From positions 124,001 through 188,000 of the forward strand of contig JAKLDN010000007.1 in NCBI GenBank assembly GCA_022703505.1: 64,000 nt of DNA, given 5' to 3'. Below, in pieces: positions 24,784-32,535 of the stretch. The position numbers and the translations under genes are program-made. The notes beneath the pieces are model-generated. The model saw only the letters and a program-made list of their open reading frames with translations, had not been told where the DNA came from and searched no databases. Origin of the DNA: Spirochaetota bacterium. Its GTDB lineage: Bacteria; Spirochaetota; Spirochaetia; Treponematales; UBA12059. How positions within the stretch are numbered: position 1 is the first letter of the stretch; each line of letters begins with the position of its first letter.

Positions 24784-26172
24784 CTACTGCCAGTTGATGG
24801 CCACCGCGATGGCCATGAAGATCATCTGGGCCACGAGCAGCCAGCCGAAGAAGGGCACGAAGTACTTCCACCACTTGTCGATCGGCACTTTAGCGATGGA
24901 GCAGATGACCGGCAGGGCCGTGGTGGGCCACAGGACGTTGGAGAAGCCGTCGCCGAACTGGAAGGCCAGGACGGCGGTCTGGCGGGTGATGCCCAGGAGA
25001 TCCGACAGGGGGGCCATGATCGGCATGGTCGTGGCGGCCTGGCCGGAGCCCGAGGGGATGAAGAAGTTGATCAGGGTCTGGACGATCAGCATGCCCTCCG
25101 CGGCCAGCCACCGGGGCAGGTAGGACAGGGGAGTCGCCATGGCGTTGATGACCGTGTCGATGATCTTGGCTTCCCGCATCACGATCAGGATGCCTCGGGA
25201 GAGACCGACCACCAGGGCGCCGAACACGATGTCCTTGGCGCCTTCCAGGAAGGTCACGGCGATCTTGCTGGGTCCCCAGCCGGCCATGAAGCCCGCGGCC
25301 ACGCCCATGATGATGAAGAGGCCCGCCAGCTCGTCGAAGTACCAGCCCTTGACGATGACGCCCCAGACCAGGAGGCCGACGATGACGGCCACCCACAGGA
25401 GGATCAGCTTGTCACGGCCGGTGAGCTTCTTCTGGACGAGCTCGTCATGGTTGAGGGCCAGGCTGCCCATGTCCATGCCCTTGAGGATGGACTTGGAGGG
25501 ATCCTTCTTGACCTTGATCGCGTACAGGAGGGTGTAGACCACGGCCATGGTGACATGAACGAACCAGACGATGATCCGGAAGCCCATGCCCGAGAAGAGG
25601 GGAAGCTCCGCCACCTTCTGCGCCACGCCCACGGTGAAGGGGTTCATGAAGGCCGCGGCGAAGCCCATGGCCACCGCCAAGGAGACGATGCTCATGCCTA
25701 CCAGGGCGTCGTAGCCCATGGCTATGGCCAGGCCCACGAAGAGGGGAATGAAGCCGAAGGTCTCTTCGTACATCCCGAACACGGAGCCGCCCAGGGCGAA
25801 GATGTACATGAAGATGGGAATGATGATGATCTCTTTCCCCTTCAGCACTCTGAGCAACCAGCCAATGAAGGAATGGAGGGCCCCCGTCTGCAGAACGATG
25901 TAGAAGGACGCATAGACGAAGAAGATGAAGAAGACCACGTCCGCCGCGTCGATGCTTCCCTTCTGGACGGAGATGAAGGTGTCGAAGAAACTCAGGGGAT
26001 TCTGTTCGACCTTGTGGAAGGTCCCGGGAACCACGACCGTGCGGCCGGAATTCGGGTCCTTTGCCCGGTCGAACTCGCCGGCGGGTATGATGTAGGACCC
26101 GATGGCGGCCACGACGATCAGGGCGAACAGGATGACGTAGGTGTGCGGAACTTTCATGACTTTCGAGCTCAT
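24784..26172 (-). CDS. YfcC-family carrier (C4-dicarboxylate/basic amino-acid anaerobic carrier type)
   Basis: This 462-aa polytopic inner-membrane protein has about 12 helices. VPHTYVILFALIVVAAIGSYIIPAGEF is the family's N-terminal signature (residues 8-34, abbreviated here as VPHTYVILF...IPAGEFDR). NFFIPSGSGQAATTMPIMAP and FGDGFSNVLWPTTA are the two conserved transport motifs. YfcC/ArcD-like carriers take up amino acids or peptide-derived substrates. It heads an operon of acyl-amino-acid hydrolases. A strong GGAGGAG ribosome site precedes the start. Confidence 0.88.
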   Translation of the reverse strand: MSSKVMKVPHTYVILFALIVVAAIGSYIIPAGEFDRAKDPNSGRTVVVPGTFHKVEQNPLSFFDTFISVQKGSIDAADVVFFIFFVYASFYIVLQTGALHSFIGWLLRVLKGKEIIIIPIFMYIFALGGSVFGMYEETFGFIPLFVGLAIAMGYDALVGMSIVSLAVAMGFAAAFMNPFTVGVAQKVAELPLFSGMGFRIIVWFVHVTMAVVYTLLYAIKVKKDPSKSILKGMDMGSLALNHDELVQKKLTGRDKLILLWVAVIVGLLVWGVIVKGWYFDELAGLFIIMGVAAGFMAGWGPSKIAVTFLEGAKDIVFGALVVGLSRGILIVMREAKIIDTVINAMATPLSYLPRWLAAEGMLIVQTLINFFIPSGSGQAATTMPIMAPLSDLLGITRQTAVLAFQFGDGFSNVLWPTTALPVICSIAKVPIDKWWKYFVPFFGWLLVAQMIFMAIAVAINWQ

Positions 26173-26410
26173 GCGTTGCTCCTCCTTAAGGAGTTGGGGT
26201 GGGCCGCCTCTTCTGAGGCGTGCGGATCGACTCCTCCTTCTCCCGGACGCACGGGACCTGGGGGTGGATACAAAACCTCTGAAAGTGTAGGTGGTCGAAT
26301 TTGCGGCGTCAATGGAAAGGATGAAAATATATCCGAAAGCGGAACGGAGGCGGTCCGGTTCGGCCCGGGCGCCCTCGGAAGGCCGGTTCGGCCGCCGCGG
26401 CCGGAGCCGC

Positions 26411-26950
26411 CTAGGAGCCCGACCGGTAGAGTGCCGCGTACTCCACGTAGTGGGGGGCCGTGGCCGCCACCCGGGACCGGTCCTCCCCGGAGAGCTCCCG
26501 GATCACCCTGCCCGGCACCCCCGCGAAGAGGGTGTTCGGCGGAACCTCGACCCCCTCCCGCACCAGGGTACCCGCGGCGATCAGGGCGCCCTCCCCGACG
26601 ACCGCCCCGTCCAGGACGATCGCCCCGATGCCGATCAGGCATCCGGATTTGAGCACGCAGCCGTGGAGAGACACCGAGTGCCCCACCGAAGCCTCGTCCT
26701 CTATGCTAAGAGAAAACTTGCGCTTGGTGACGTGGAGCATGCACAGGTCCTGGACGTTCACCCGCGCTCCGATCCGGATCGAGTTGACGTCCCCCCGGAT
26801 CACCGTGTTGAACCAGACCGAGGAGCCTTCCCCGATCTCCACGTCCCCGATGATCCGCACCCCGTCGCAGAGGAAGACCGAGGGGTGGATGCGGGGAATC
26901 ATCCCCTTATAGGGAAGGACGCTGACGTTCGGGGGCGGCTGGAAGGTCAT
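26411..26950 (-). CDS. Gamma-carbonic-anhydrase-like hexapeptide protein
   Basis: This 179-aa left-handed beta-helix protein has IRGDVNSIRIGARVNVQD followed by LHV and GHSVSLHGC, which provide the three zinc-binding His residues of gamma-class carbonic anhydrases (YrdA/PaaY group). A C-terminal helix RVAATAPHYVEYAALYR is also present. It may hydrate CO2 or serve as a metal-binding thioesterase-like protein, as some family members do. The gene is monocistronic and divergent from the regulator at 27319. Confidence 0.85.
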   Translation of the reverse strand: MTFQPPPNVSVLPYKGMIPRIHPSVFLCDGVRIIGDVEIGEGSSVWFNTVIRGDVNSIRIGARVNVQDLCMLHVTKRKFSLSIEDEASVGHSVSLHGCVLKSGCLIGIGAIVLDGAVVGEGALIAAGTLVREGVEVPPNTLFAGVPGRVIRELSGEDRSRVAATAPHYVEYAALYRSGS

Positions 26951-27085
26951 ACCTATACCTATTATGCGTATCTAAGGTCCGTGTCAATCCGCGAAGGGTC
27001 GCCCGGGGTACCGGGAGTTCGGAAAGCCGAACCGTCCTTGGAGGCCCTCCTTCGCGGCTATTCGTCGAATATCTCGGCCCCCAGG

Positions 27086-27114
27086 TTGATCTTCCGTAAC
27101 CTCCGCGCTATAGT
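27086..27114 (+). promoter_or_regulatory. Sigma-70-like promoter for the winged-helix regulator
   Basis: TTGATC at 27086-27091 and TATAGT at 27109-27114 stand 17 bases apart, and the -10 matches five of six consensus positions. The predicted start near 27121 falls in the palindrome that follows. Confidence 0.55.
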
Positions 27115-27135
27115 GTTGTTCACGGATTGAACAAC
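27115..27135. promoter_or_regulatory. Operator-like palindrome GTTGTTCA-N5-TGAACAAC
   Basis: A perfect 8-bp inverted repeat with a 5-base spacer directly abuts the -10 element and covers the predicted transcription start. A dimeric winged-helix protein bound here would block RNA polymerase, so autoregulation by the product of the gene at 27319 is the simplest reading. Confidence 0.5.
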
Positions 27136-27318
27136 TCGGGCGGCCGCGGCCGAGGAGCCCTAAAAGCACCTCGCGCGCCCCGCCCCTCAAGGACCCCTCC
27201 GGGACGGGGAGCGCGTTGCGGCCGCCTCCGACCCCCGGCCGGGGCGTCGTGACTACGGGGAAAAAAGCGCTCCCCCGGGGCGCCGGCCCCATCCTGCCCA
27301 TCCGGAAAACCAAACAGC

Positions 27319-27885
27319 ATGCAAACCGACACCGAACTGGCGGTCCTCGAAAACCTCTACGGATCCGGCAAGGCCGAATCCTCCCGGGCGCCCACCCAAC
27401 GGGCCCTGGCCCGGACGGCGGGACTGTCCCTGGGCATGACGAACGTCCTTTTAAAGCGCTTCACCGAGAAGGGCTGGGTGACGGTCAAGCGGGTGAACGC
27501 CCGGAACCTCCACTACGCCCTGACGCCGGAAGGGGTCCAGGAGATCGCGCGGCGCACCTACCGGTACCTCAAGCGCACCGCCCGGAGTACCGCCCTGTAC
27601 CGGGATCTCCTGGAGGAGCACGTCCTGGCCGCCAAGCGGGAGGGCGTCCGTACCCTGGTCCTGGCGGGGCCGAGCGACCTGGACTTCATCCTGGAGTACG
27701 TCTGCGAGCGGCACGGCCTGGTTTTCCTGAAGACCGCGGATCCCGTCCGGGCCCGGGCCCTGGACGGGCCGGAGGTCCGTACCGTCTACGCCGAGGGCGT
27801 GCCCGAGGAAGCCCGTCTCCCGGGCTCCCGGGGCTTGGCCGACATCCTGGCCGGCCGCGCCTCCGGAGCGGAGGGGGGGGAGTGA
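27319..27885 (+). CDS. MarR-like winged-helix regulator with C-terminal domain
   Basis: This 188-aa protein begins with a winged helix (about residues 8-85): TQRALARTAGLSLGMTNVLL is the helix-turn-helix and RFTEKGWVTVKRVNARNLHY the wing. It resembles regulators placed at the head of exopolysaccharide clusters. A C-terminal domain of about 85 residues (VRTLVLAGPSDLDFILEYV) has alternating strand and helix, suggesting a small Rossmann-like ligand domain. It stands at the entrance to the polysaccharide locus behind an operator-like palindrome, so control of that locus is plausible. Confidence 0.75.
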   Translation: MQTDTELAVLENLYGSGKAESSRAPTQRALARTAGLSLGMTNVLLKRFTEKGWVTVKRVNARNLHYALTPEGVQEIARRTYRYLKRTARSTALYRDLLEEHVLAAKREGVRTLVLAGPSDLDFILEYVCERHGLVFLKTADPVRARALDGPEVRTVYAEGVPEEARLPGSRGLADILAGRASGAEGGE

Positions 27886-27897
27886 TGGAATACTGCC

Positions 27898-28011
27898 GTG
27901 ATCATTAAGATATTCGGGCGGATCCCGGATATGCTGACGGGCATCGAGGCGTATCTCGACATGATCCGGAAGGCTTCGGGAGTATACTGGTCGAGACGGA
28001 GGCGGGCATGA
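27898..28011 (+). CDS. Possible 37-aa small protein upstream of the MNT gene
   Basis: A GTG-started frame of 37 codons (containing GRIPDMLTGIEAYLDMIRK, ending WSRRRRA) reaches into the MNT antitoxin start with an ATGA overlap. It would encode a short amphipathic helix with a basic tail. No homology is recognised and the ribosome site is poor, so this could be chance. It is recorded because of the coupling-type overlap. Confidence 0.2.
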   Translation: MIIKIFGRIPDMLTGIEAYLDMIRKASGVYWSRRRRA

Positions 28012-28358
28012 ACGGTGATGATTCGAGCAGAATCCTGGAAGCGGATGAAACTCTAGGAGATATTGTCGACATATTAGTTTTGGCCGTGAATCCGGATAGG
28101 ATTTTCCTGTTCGGATCACGAAGCCGGGAGTCGGAAGTCACGGGCAGCGATTATGATCTGCTGATCGTCAAAAACGGCGTGTCGAACGAACGAGAGGTAT
28201 CCCGTGCGGCATATCGCTCACTTTTGGATCATGGTTCCGCGGTTCCGGTGGATATCCTGGTTGCCGATGAAGAGAGGCTTGAAATCGCACGAGGAAAGAT
28301 AGGGAACGTGCTTGCCGGGGCGCTCGTGGACGGGGTCAAGATCTATGAAAGAGCATGA
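28008..28358 (+). CDS. MNT-type nucleotidyltransferase antitoxin
   Basis: This 116-aa minimal nucleotidyltransferase has the GSx10DxD active site (LFGSRSRESEVTGSDYDLLI). In HEPN/MNT toxin-antitoxin pairs the MNT protein neutralises the HEPN RNase, in studied cases by adding AMP groups to it. The next gene, overlapping by 14 bases, is a HEPN protein broken by a stop codon. Here the antitoxin looks intact and its partner does not. Base composition is lower in GC than the flanking genes, which fits acquisition. Confidence 0.85.
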   Translation: MNGDDSSRILEADETLGDIVDILVLAVNPDRIFLFGSRSRESEVTGSDYDLLIVKNGVSNEREVSRAAYRSLLDHGSAVPVDILVADEERLEIARGKIGNVLAGALVDGVKIYERA

Positions 28359-28728
28359 AGAATGGCTTTCCCGCGCAAGAAGCTGCCTGGCCTTGGCAAG
28401 AACGCAGAAGGCCGATGAGATCATATATGAGGATCTTTGCTTCCAGGCGCAGCAATCTGTCGAAAAAGGCCTGAAGGCTTTGCTGATATTCTTCGGGGAG
28501 AGACCCCCGAGAACCCATGATTAGGTTTCGCTGCTACATACCGTCGGGAAGTACGCGGCAATTCCGGAGAGCATCCGGGAAACGGTTATCCTCAATGACT
28601 ATGCCGTTCAAATGCGGTATCCCGGCGAGTACACTCCGGTATCCGAGGATGAACTCCGTGAAGCGGTCAGGCTCGCCGGAGGCTGTTATTCATGGGTTTT
28701 CGGTATAATCAGGAAAGAACATGGCTAA
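28345..28728 (+). pseudogene. HEPN-domain toxin interrupted by an in-frame TAG
   Basis: The frame starts MKEHEEWLSRARSCLALAR and runs 59 codons through the catalytic HEPN motif RPPRTH (Rx4H). It meets TAG at 28522-28524, then continues uninterrupted to TAA at 28726-28728 with VSLLHTVGKYAAIPE and onward. Full length would be 127 residues, normal for HEPN toxins. Family members usually have a hydrophobic residue after THD, so a Leu codon TTG changed to TAG is likely. The product is probably a truncated, inactive toxin. Confidence 0.8.
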
Positions 28729-28774
28729 ATCAGGCACTGGGCGGATTCAGGACCGACAACCATGGAGGATTCGA

Positions 28775-29494
28775 ATGCTCGGGATTCTCCTTCTGGCCGC
28801 CGCCGCGCCGGGCCTATCCGCCCAACCCCAGCCCTTCCGGAACCTGAGCTCCGAGGAGGCCGCCGCGGTCTCCGCCGGGAAGAGCGTCTTCCGCCGGCCC
28901 TCAGGCTGGAAGGACCTGTCCGTTCCGGTCGCGGCTCCCTTCGCCAAGGATATCGAGGATACGGTCCGGAAGCTGGGAGCCAACTACGTCGGGGAGGTGG
29001 TCCTGGTCCTGCCCAAGGCCTCCAATCCGGATCTGCTGGTCATCCTGGCCCGGAACCTGGCGGACGTGGAGAGCCACGTGGGCATCCCCTACTGGTCCCG
29101 GCGGTACGGGAAGAACTTCGACCTCTTCACCTGGGTGAAGGTCCTGGAGCGGACCGGCGGCGGGTCCGAGGGCGGACTCACCTCGGAGCAGTACATGAAG
29201 CCCTTCGACCCCTACCGGGCCCGGTACTCCTGGAGCCTCCGGGGGGACCGCCTCTCGTTCCTGTCCACAAACCTGAGCCACCTGTCCTACGACGGGAAGA
29301 AGGCTGTATCTCCCGGGGAGATGGTCTGGCGCCTGGAGGCCTACGCCGAGGGGGACCGCTGGGTCCTCTACGGGATCGGGGCGGTCAAGGCCTTCGACAT
29401 GCTGGGCCTCCTGCGGGACCGCCTCTCGGAGTCCTTCATGGGGCGCATCGAGGCGTTCTTCGGGTACATGTATAGGAAAGGCGTGGAACTATAG
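28775..29494 (+). CDS. Secreted protein of unknown function (spirochaetal DUF6675-like)
   Basis: This 239-aa protein begins MLGILLLAAAAPGLSAQ, a signal peptide. The start is fixed by GGAGG six bases before the ATG. The mature part contains LGANYVGEVVLVLPK, IPYWSRRYGKNFDLFTWVK and LRDRLSESFMGRIEAFFGYM. It resembles periplasmic or surface proteins of about 240-280 residues in spirochaetes, a recollection I cannot verify here. No enzyme motif is seen. It lies just upstream of the polysaccharide exporter genes, separated by a single-armed ACAGGAT repeat. Confidence 0.65.
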   Translation: MLGILLLAAAAPGLSAQPQPFRNLSSEEAAAVSAGKSVFRRPSGWKDLSVPVAAPFAKDIEDTVRKLGANYVGEVVLVLPKASNPDLLVILARNLADVESHVGIPYWSRRYGKNFDLFTWVKVLERTGGGSEGGLTSEQYMKPFDPYRARYSWSLRGDRLSFLSTNLSHLSYDGKKAVSPGEMVWRLEAYAEGDRWVLYGIGAVKAFDMLGLLRDRLSESFMGRIEAFFGYMYRKGVEL

Positions 29495-29498
29495 GGAA

Positions 29499-29535
29499 GA
29501 CAGGATGGACAGGATGAGGGAAGATAGACAAGATG
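29499..29535 (+). repeat. ACAGGAT-type repeat, copy 2 (single arm)
   Basis: Three to four units (GACAGGATGGACAGGATG, then GATAGACAAGATGG) lie between the secreted-protein gene and wzm. No opposing ATCCTGT arm is present, so this looks like half of an element. Confidence 0.6.
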
Positions 29536-29570
29536 GGGCGTAAAAACTTACGGTACCGCAAGGAGCGGAA

Positions 29571-30434
29571 ATGAAGGCTGCCGGGAACGCGTCGACGGGG
29601 GATTGGGACATCGTTATAACCGCGAAGGACAAGCTGTTGTCTTTCGACTTCAAGGAGCTCTTCCAGTACCGGGACCTGATCAAGCTGCTCATCCGGCGCG
29701 ACTTCGTGGCGGTGTACAAGCAGACCATCCTGGGCCCTCTGTGGTTCCTTTTCCATCCCATCATGTCCACGATCGTGTACATGTTCGTGTTCGGGAACAT
29801 CGCCAAGATCGGAACGGACAACATCCCCCGGCCTCTCTTCTATTTTTCCGGGACCATGCTCTGGACCTTCTTTGCCACCACGTTGCAGAAGTCTTCGGAC
29901 ACCTTCATCGTGAACGCCCCCATCTACGGAAAGGTCTACTTCCCGCGGTTCTCCATGCCCATCGTCTACGCGGTGAACAGTTTCTTCACCCTGGCCATCC
30001 AGTTCGTGTGCCTGCTGGCCATCTACGTCGTCTACCTGGTGTCGGGCTACTCCTTCCACCCGTCCTGGTGGCTCCTGGCGACGCCGATTCTAGTCCTTCA
30101 GACCGCCCTGCTCAGCCTTGGGATCGGCATCATGGTGTCCGCCCTGACCACCCGCTACCGGGACTTCCGGAACCTGATCCATTTCGGACTCCAGATGATG
30201 ATGTACGTCACGCCCGTCGTGTATCCCATGTCCGAGGTCCCGGCCCGGCTGAAACCCCTGGTTATGCTGAATCCCCTGACCCCCGTGATGGAGCTGTTCC
30301 GGCATGCCCTGCTGGGCGGCGGAGAAGGAAACCTGACCCTGTGGGCCGTCAGCCTTGTCGAGACGGCGGCGGTGTTCTGGCTGGGAATGCGCGTGTTCAA
30401 CCACAACGAGCGGACGTTCATCGACGTCGTATAA
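29571..30434 (+). CDS. wzm: ABC-2 type polysaccharide export permease (Wzm)
   Basis: This 287-aa inner-membrane protein has six helices. VYKQTILGPLWFLFHPI is the conserved amphipathic N-terminal motif and YRDFRNLIHFGLQMMMY with TPVVYP the family motif near the C-terminus. It would carry undecaprenyl-linked O-antigen or capsule across the inner membrane together with the ATPase encoded 9 bases downstream. AAGGAG precedes the ATG. No Wzx flippase or Wzy polymerase is seen in the window, so export is by the ABC route. Confidence 0.9.
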   Translation: MKAAGNASTGDWDIVITAKDKLLSFDFKELFQYRDLIKLLIRRDFVAVYKQTILGPLWFLFHPIMSTIVYMFVFGNIAKIGTDNIPRPLFYFSGTMLWTFFATTLQKSSDTFIVNAPIYGKVYFPRFSMPIVYAVNSFFTLAIQFVCLLAIYVVYLVSGYSFHPSWWLLATPILVLQTALLSLGIGIMVSALTTRYRDFRNLIHFGLQMMMYVTPVVYPMSEVPARLKPLVMLNPLTPVMELFRHALLGGGEGNLTLWAVSLVETAAVFWLGMRVFNHNERTFIDVV

Positions 30435-30443
30435 GGGAGCATC

Positions 30444-31238
30444 ATGGCCGCGATCATCCAGGTGGAAGGCGTAAGCAAGGAATACCGTCTCGGCGTCATC
30501 GGAAACGGAAGCCTCTACAAGGACTTCCAAAGCTGGATGGCCAAGATCCGGGGGAAGGAGGATCCCTGGACCAAGATCGGGGCGGTGTCCAAGTTCGGGA
30601 AGCGGGACCGGTTCTGGGCCCTGAAGGACGTTAGCTTCGAAGTGGAGGCCGGGGACCGCCTGGGCATCATCGGCCGGAACGGGGCCGGGAAGTCCACGCT
30701 CCTCAAGATCCTGTCCCGGATCACCGCGCCCACGGCCGGGACGATCCGGATGCGGGGGCGCCTGGCCAGCCTGCTGGAGGTCGGGACGGGCTTCCACCAG
30801 GAACTCACGGGACGGGAGAACATCTACCTGAACGGAGCCATCCTGGGTATGACCAAGGCCGACATCGACCGGAACTTCGACGAGATCGTGGCCTTTTCCG
30901 AGATCGAGAGCGAGTTCATCGACACCCCCGTCAAGCGGTACTCCAGCGGGATGTACGTGCGCCTGGCCTTCGCGGTGGCCGCCCACCTGACCTCGGAGAT
31001 CCTGGTGGCCGACGAGGTGCTGGCGGTGGGGGACGCCAAGTTCCAGGACAAGTGCCTGGGCAAGATGAGGGACGTCAGCCTGAACCAGGGCCGGACTGTC
31101 CTGTTCGTCAGCCACAACATCGGAGCTCTAGCGAAGCTTTGCAATAAAGGCATCCTACTGGAGCACGGGACTCTGACGGCGACCGGAGAGGCGGCGGAGG
31201 TGATCCGTATATATGAAAATTCACTGGAGAACAATTAA
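30444..31238 (+). CDS. wzt: Polysaccharide ABC exporter ATPase (Wzt, short form)
   Basis: This 264-aa ATPase has Walker A GRNGAGKST, the family sequence LASLLEVGTGFHQELTGREN, signature YSSGMYVRLAFA, Walker B ILVADEVLAVGD and H-loop LFVSHN. It ends at the ATPase core and lacks the C-terminal beta-sandwich that recognises capped O-antigens. The exported polymer is therefore probably not length-controlled by a terminal modification. It pairs with Wzm. The next glycosyltransferase gene begins 37 bases after its stop, or overlaps it if an upstream start is used. Confidence 0.9.
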   Translation: MAAIIQVEGVSKEYRLGVIGNGSLYKDFQSWMAKIRGKEDPWTKIGAVSKFGKRDRFWALKDVSFEVEAGDRLGIIGRNGAGKSTLLKILSRITAPTAGTIRMRGRLASLLEVGTGFHQELTGRENIYLNGAILGMTKADIDRNFDEIVAFSEIESEFIDTPVKRYSSGMYVRLAFAVAAHLTSEILVADEVLAVGDAKFQDKCLGKMRDVSLNQGRTVLFVSHNIGALAKLCNKGILLEHGTLTATGEAAEVIRIYENSLENN

Positions 31239-31275
31239 ATTCCTAATAAATAACCATCAACCCAGGAGCCTCATC

Positions 31276-32286
31276 ATGAAGGGCTTTTTTCGGATTTTCC
31301 AACCTATATATTCCAAAATACTATGGCTGCTCCCGCAGTCCCTTACGGACGTGCTGTTCTATACGTCCCAGAAGCCCTTTCTCCATGCGGCTTCCAAGGC
31401 CGGGGTTCCGTGCCCGGCCGCGCCGAAGGATCCCTTTTTTTCGTTCGTGGTTCTACAATACAATCATCCTGAATTGACCCGACGATGCATCCAGTCGATC
31501 AATAAGTTGCCGATTCCCGGCGGAAAGTCGATCGTCATCGTGGATAACGGCTCAACGGACGGGGCCGGAGACATCATCGAGAAGGAGTTTGAGGGGAGTG
31601 CGGGTATCCAGATTCTCAGGATAGAGAAGAACTTGGGATTCGCGCGGGGCAATAATGAGGGATATAAACTGGCTCGAAGGATCCGGGAACCGGATTTTCT
31701 ATGCCTGGTCAACAGCGATATCGTTTTTCCATCCCCCGACTTCGCCGTCGCCGTGGCGAAAGAGTATTCAAAAAGCCGGTTTTCCGTCCTAGGACCGGAC
31801 CTTCAACCGCCTGGGAGGTTAAAGCTCCACCAGAATCCGATGAGGCTTAGGTTCCGGACAATCCAGGAAGCAGGGTTAATCCTGCGCCGCTTGGAGGAAG
31901 AATTGGCCCTGTTGAAATCCGGGTGCTTTGTCCCTCCCCCACCCCGACGCCCCGCGCCGGGCAGGCCGGTGAATTCCATCCGCCGCCAGGGGGCCATCGT
32001 GCTTCATGGCGCGGCCTATATCCTGTCCCGCGCGTTCCTGGATGATGTTTCCGTTCCGTTCGACGATCGGACCTTCATGTACGGGGAGGAGGAGATATTC
32101 TGCCTCCGCTCCTACTTGCGGGGGCATCGCCTGGTATATACTCCCCGTATACGGTTGCTGCACGACGGGGAAGGTTCGTCCGCCGATATCGACCCGGTTC
32201 CGCGTCGCATTTTTAGGAATGAGCAAAGCGTCCAGTCAATAAAAATATTTATTGATATTGTTTCGACAGATGAAAAACTGTGTTGA
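31276..32286 (+). CDS. Family 2 glycosyltransferase (rhamnosyltransferase-like)
   Basis: This 336-aa protein has a GT-A fold: FSFVVLQYNHPELTRRCIQS, IVIVDNGSTDGAG, NLGFARGNNEGY and the nucleotide-binding LVNSDIVF in place of DxD. MYGEEEIFCLRSYLRG lies in the acceptor region. The pattern matches GT2 enzymes that add rhamnose or similar sugars. AGGAG eight bases before the ATG at 31276 favours this start over the ATG at 31213, which overlaps wzt. GC content begins to fall toward its 3' end, at the edge of the AT-rich island. Confidence 0.82.
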   Translation: MKGFFRIFQPIYSKILWLLPQSLTDVLFYTSQKPFLHAASKAGVPCPAAPKDPFFSFVVLQYNHPELTRRCIQSINKLPIPGGKSIVIVDNGSTDGAGDIIEKEFEGSAGIQILRIEKNLGFARGNNEGYKLARRIREPDFLCLVNSDIVFPSPDFAVAVAKEYSKSRFSVLGPDLQPPGRLKLHQNPMRLRFRTIQEAGLILRRLEEELALLKSGCFVPPPPRRPAPGRPVNSIRRQGAIVLHGAAYILSRAFLDDVSVPFDDRTFMYGEEEIFCLRSYLRGHRLVYTPRIRLLHDGEGSSADIDPVPRRIFRNEQSVQSIKIFIDIVSTDEKLC

Positions 32287-32535
32287 CTCACGCTTAAGTT
32301 GGCACAATTTTTCATGCTCGCAGATTTTTTTCTAAGGCCACATAGTGAGACCTCCCTCCTTGGCGGTATGAAGACGGATGTGTAATAAAATCATTCGCAT
32401 TCTTTCAGTTTTAAGCTAGGTCAACATCGAATTACTGGTACTACTGAACCGGTAAACATATATTGACCTAAATAACTAATCTTGTTATATATAATGTCTG
32501 AATTATTGTATTACGATTAATAACAGAGGCAAAAC
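32287..32535. other. AT-rich junction at the left edge of the low-GC island
   Basis: This 249-base gap marks a sharp drop in GC content. It has no convincing gene. It holds the promoter described separately, and the genes that follow differ strongly in codon use from those before. Confidence 0.6.
32463..32491 (+). promoter_or_regulatory. Promoter for the low-GC sugar gene set
   Basis: TTGACC at 32463-32468 and TATATA at 32486-32491 stand 17 bases apart. A TATAAT overlapping the latter is at 32490-32495. The elements are 45 to 70 bases upstream of the legB-like start. Confidence 0.45.

Larger units (their letters stand above)
26951..27318. other. Intergenic region holding the regulator promoter and operator
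   Basis: These 368 bases separate two divergent genes. They contain a sigma-70-like promoter, an overlapping palindrome and a GC-rich leader of about 195 bases before the winged-helix regulator gene. Open frames on the minus strand here have no ribosome sites or recognisable domains, and I do not call them genes. Confidence 0.6.

Noticed and set aside
24757-26652. A 631-codon plus-strand frame across the YfcC and deacylase region
   Set aside because: It is the complement of real membrane-protein codons, gives an implausible run of His, Asp, Glu and Gly residues, and has no ribosome site.
26984-27313. Minus-strand reading frames in the regulator leader
   Set aside because: No ribosome site and no domain were seen, and the region carries a convincing plus-strand promoter and palindrome instead.
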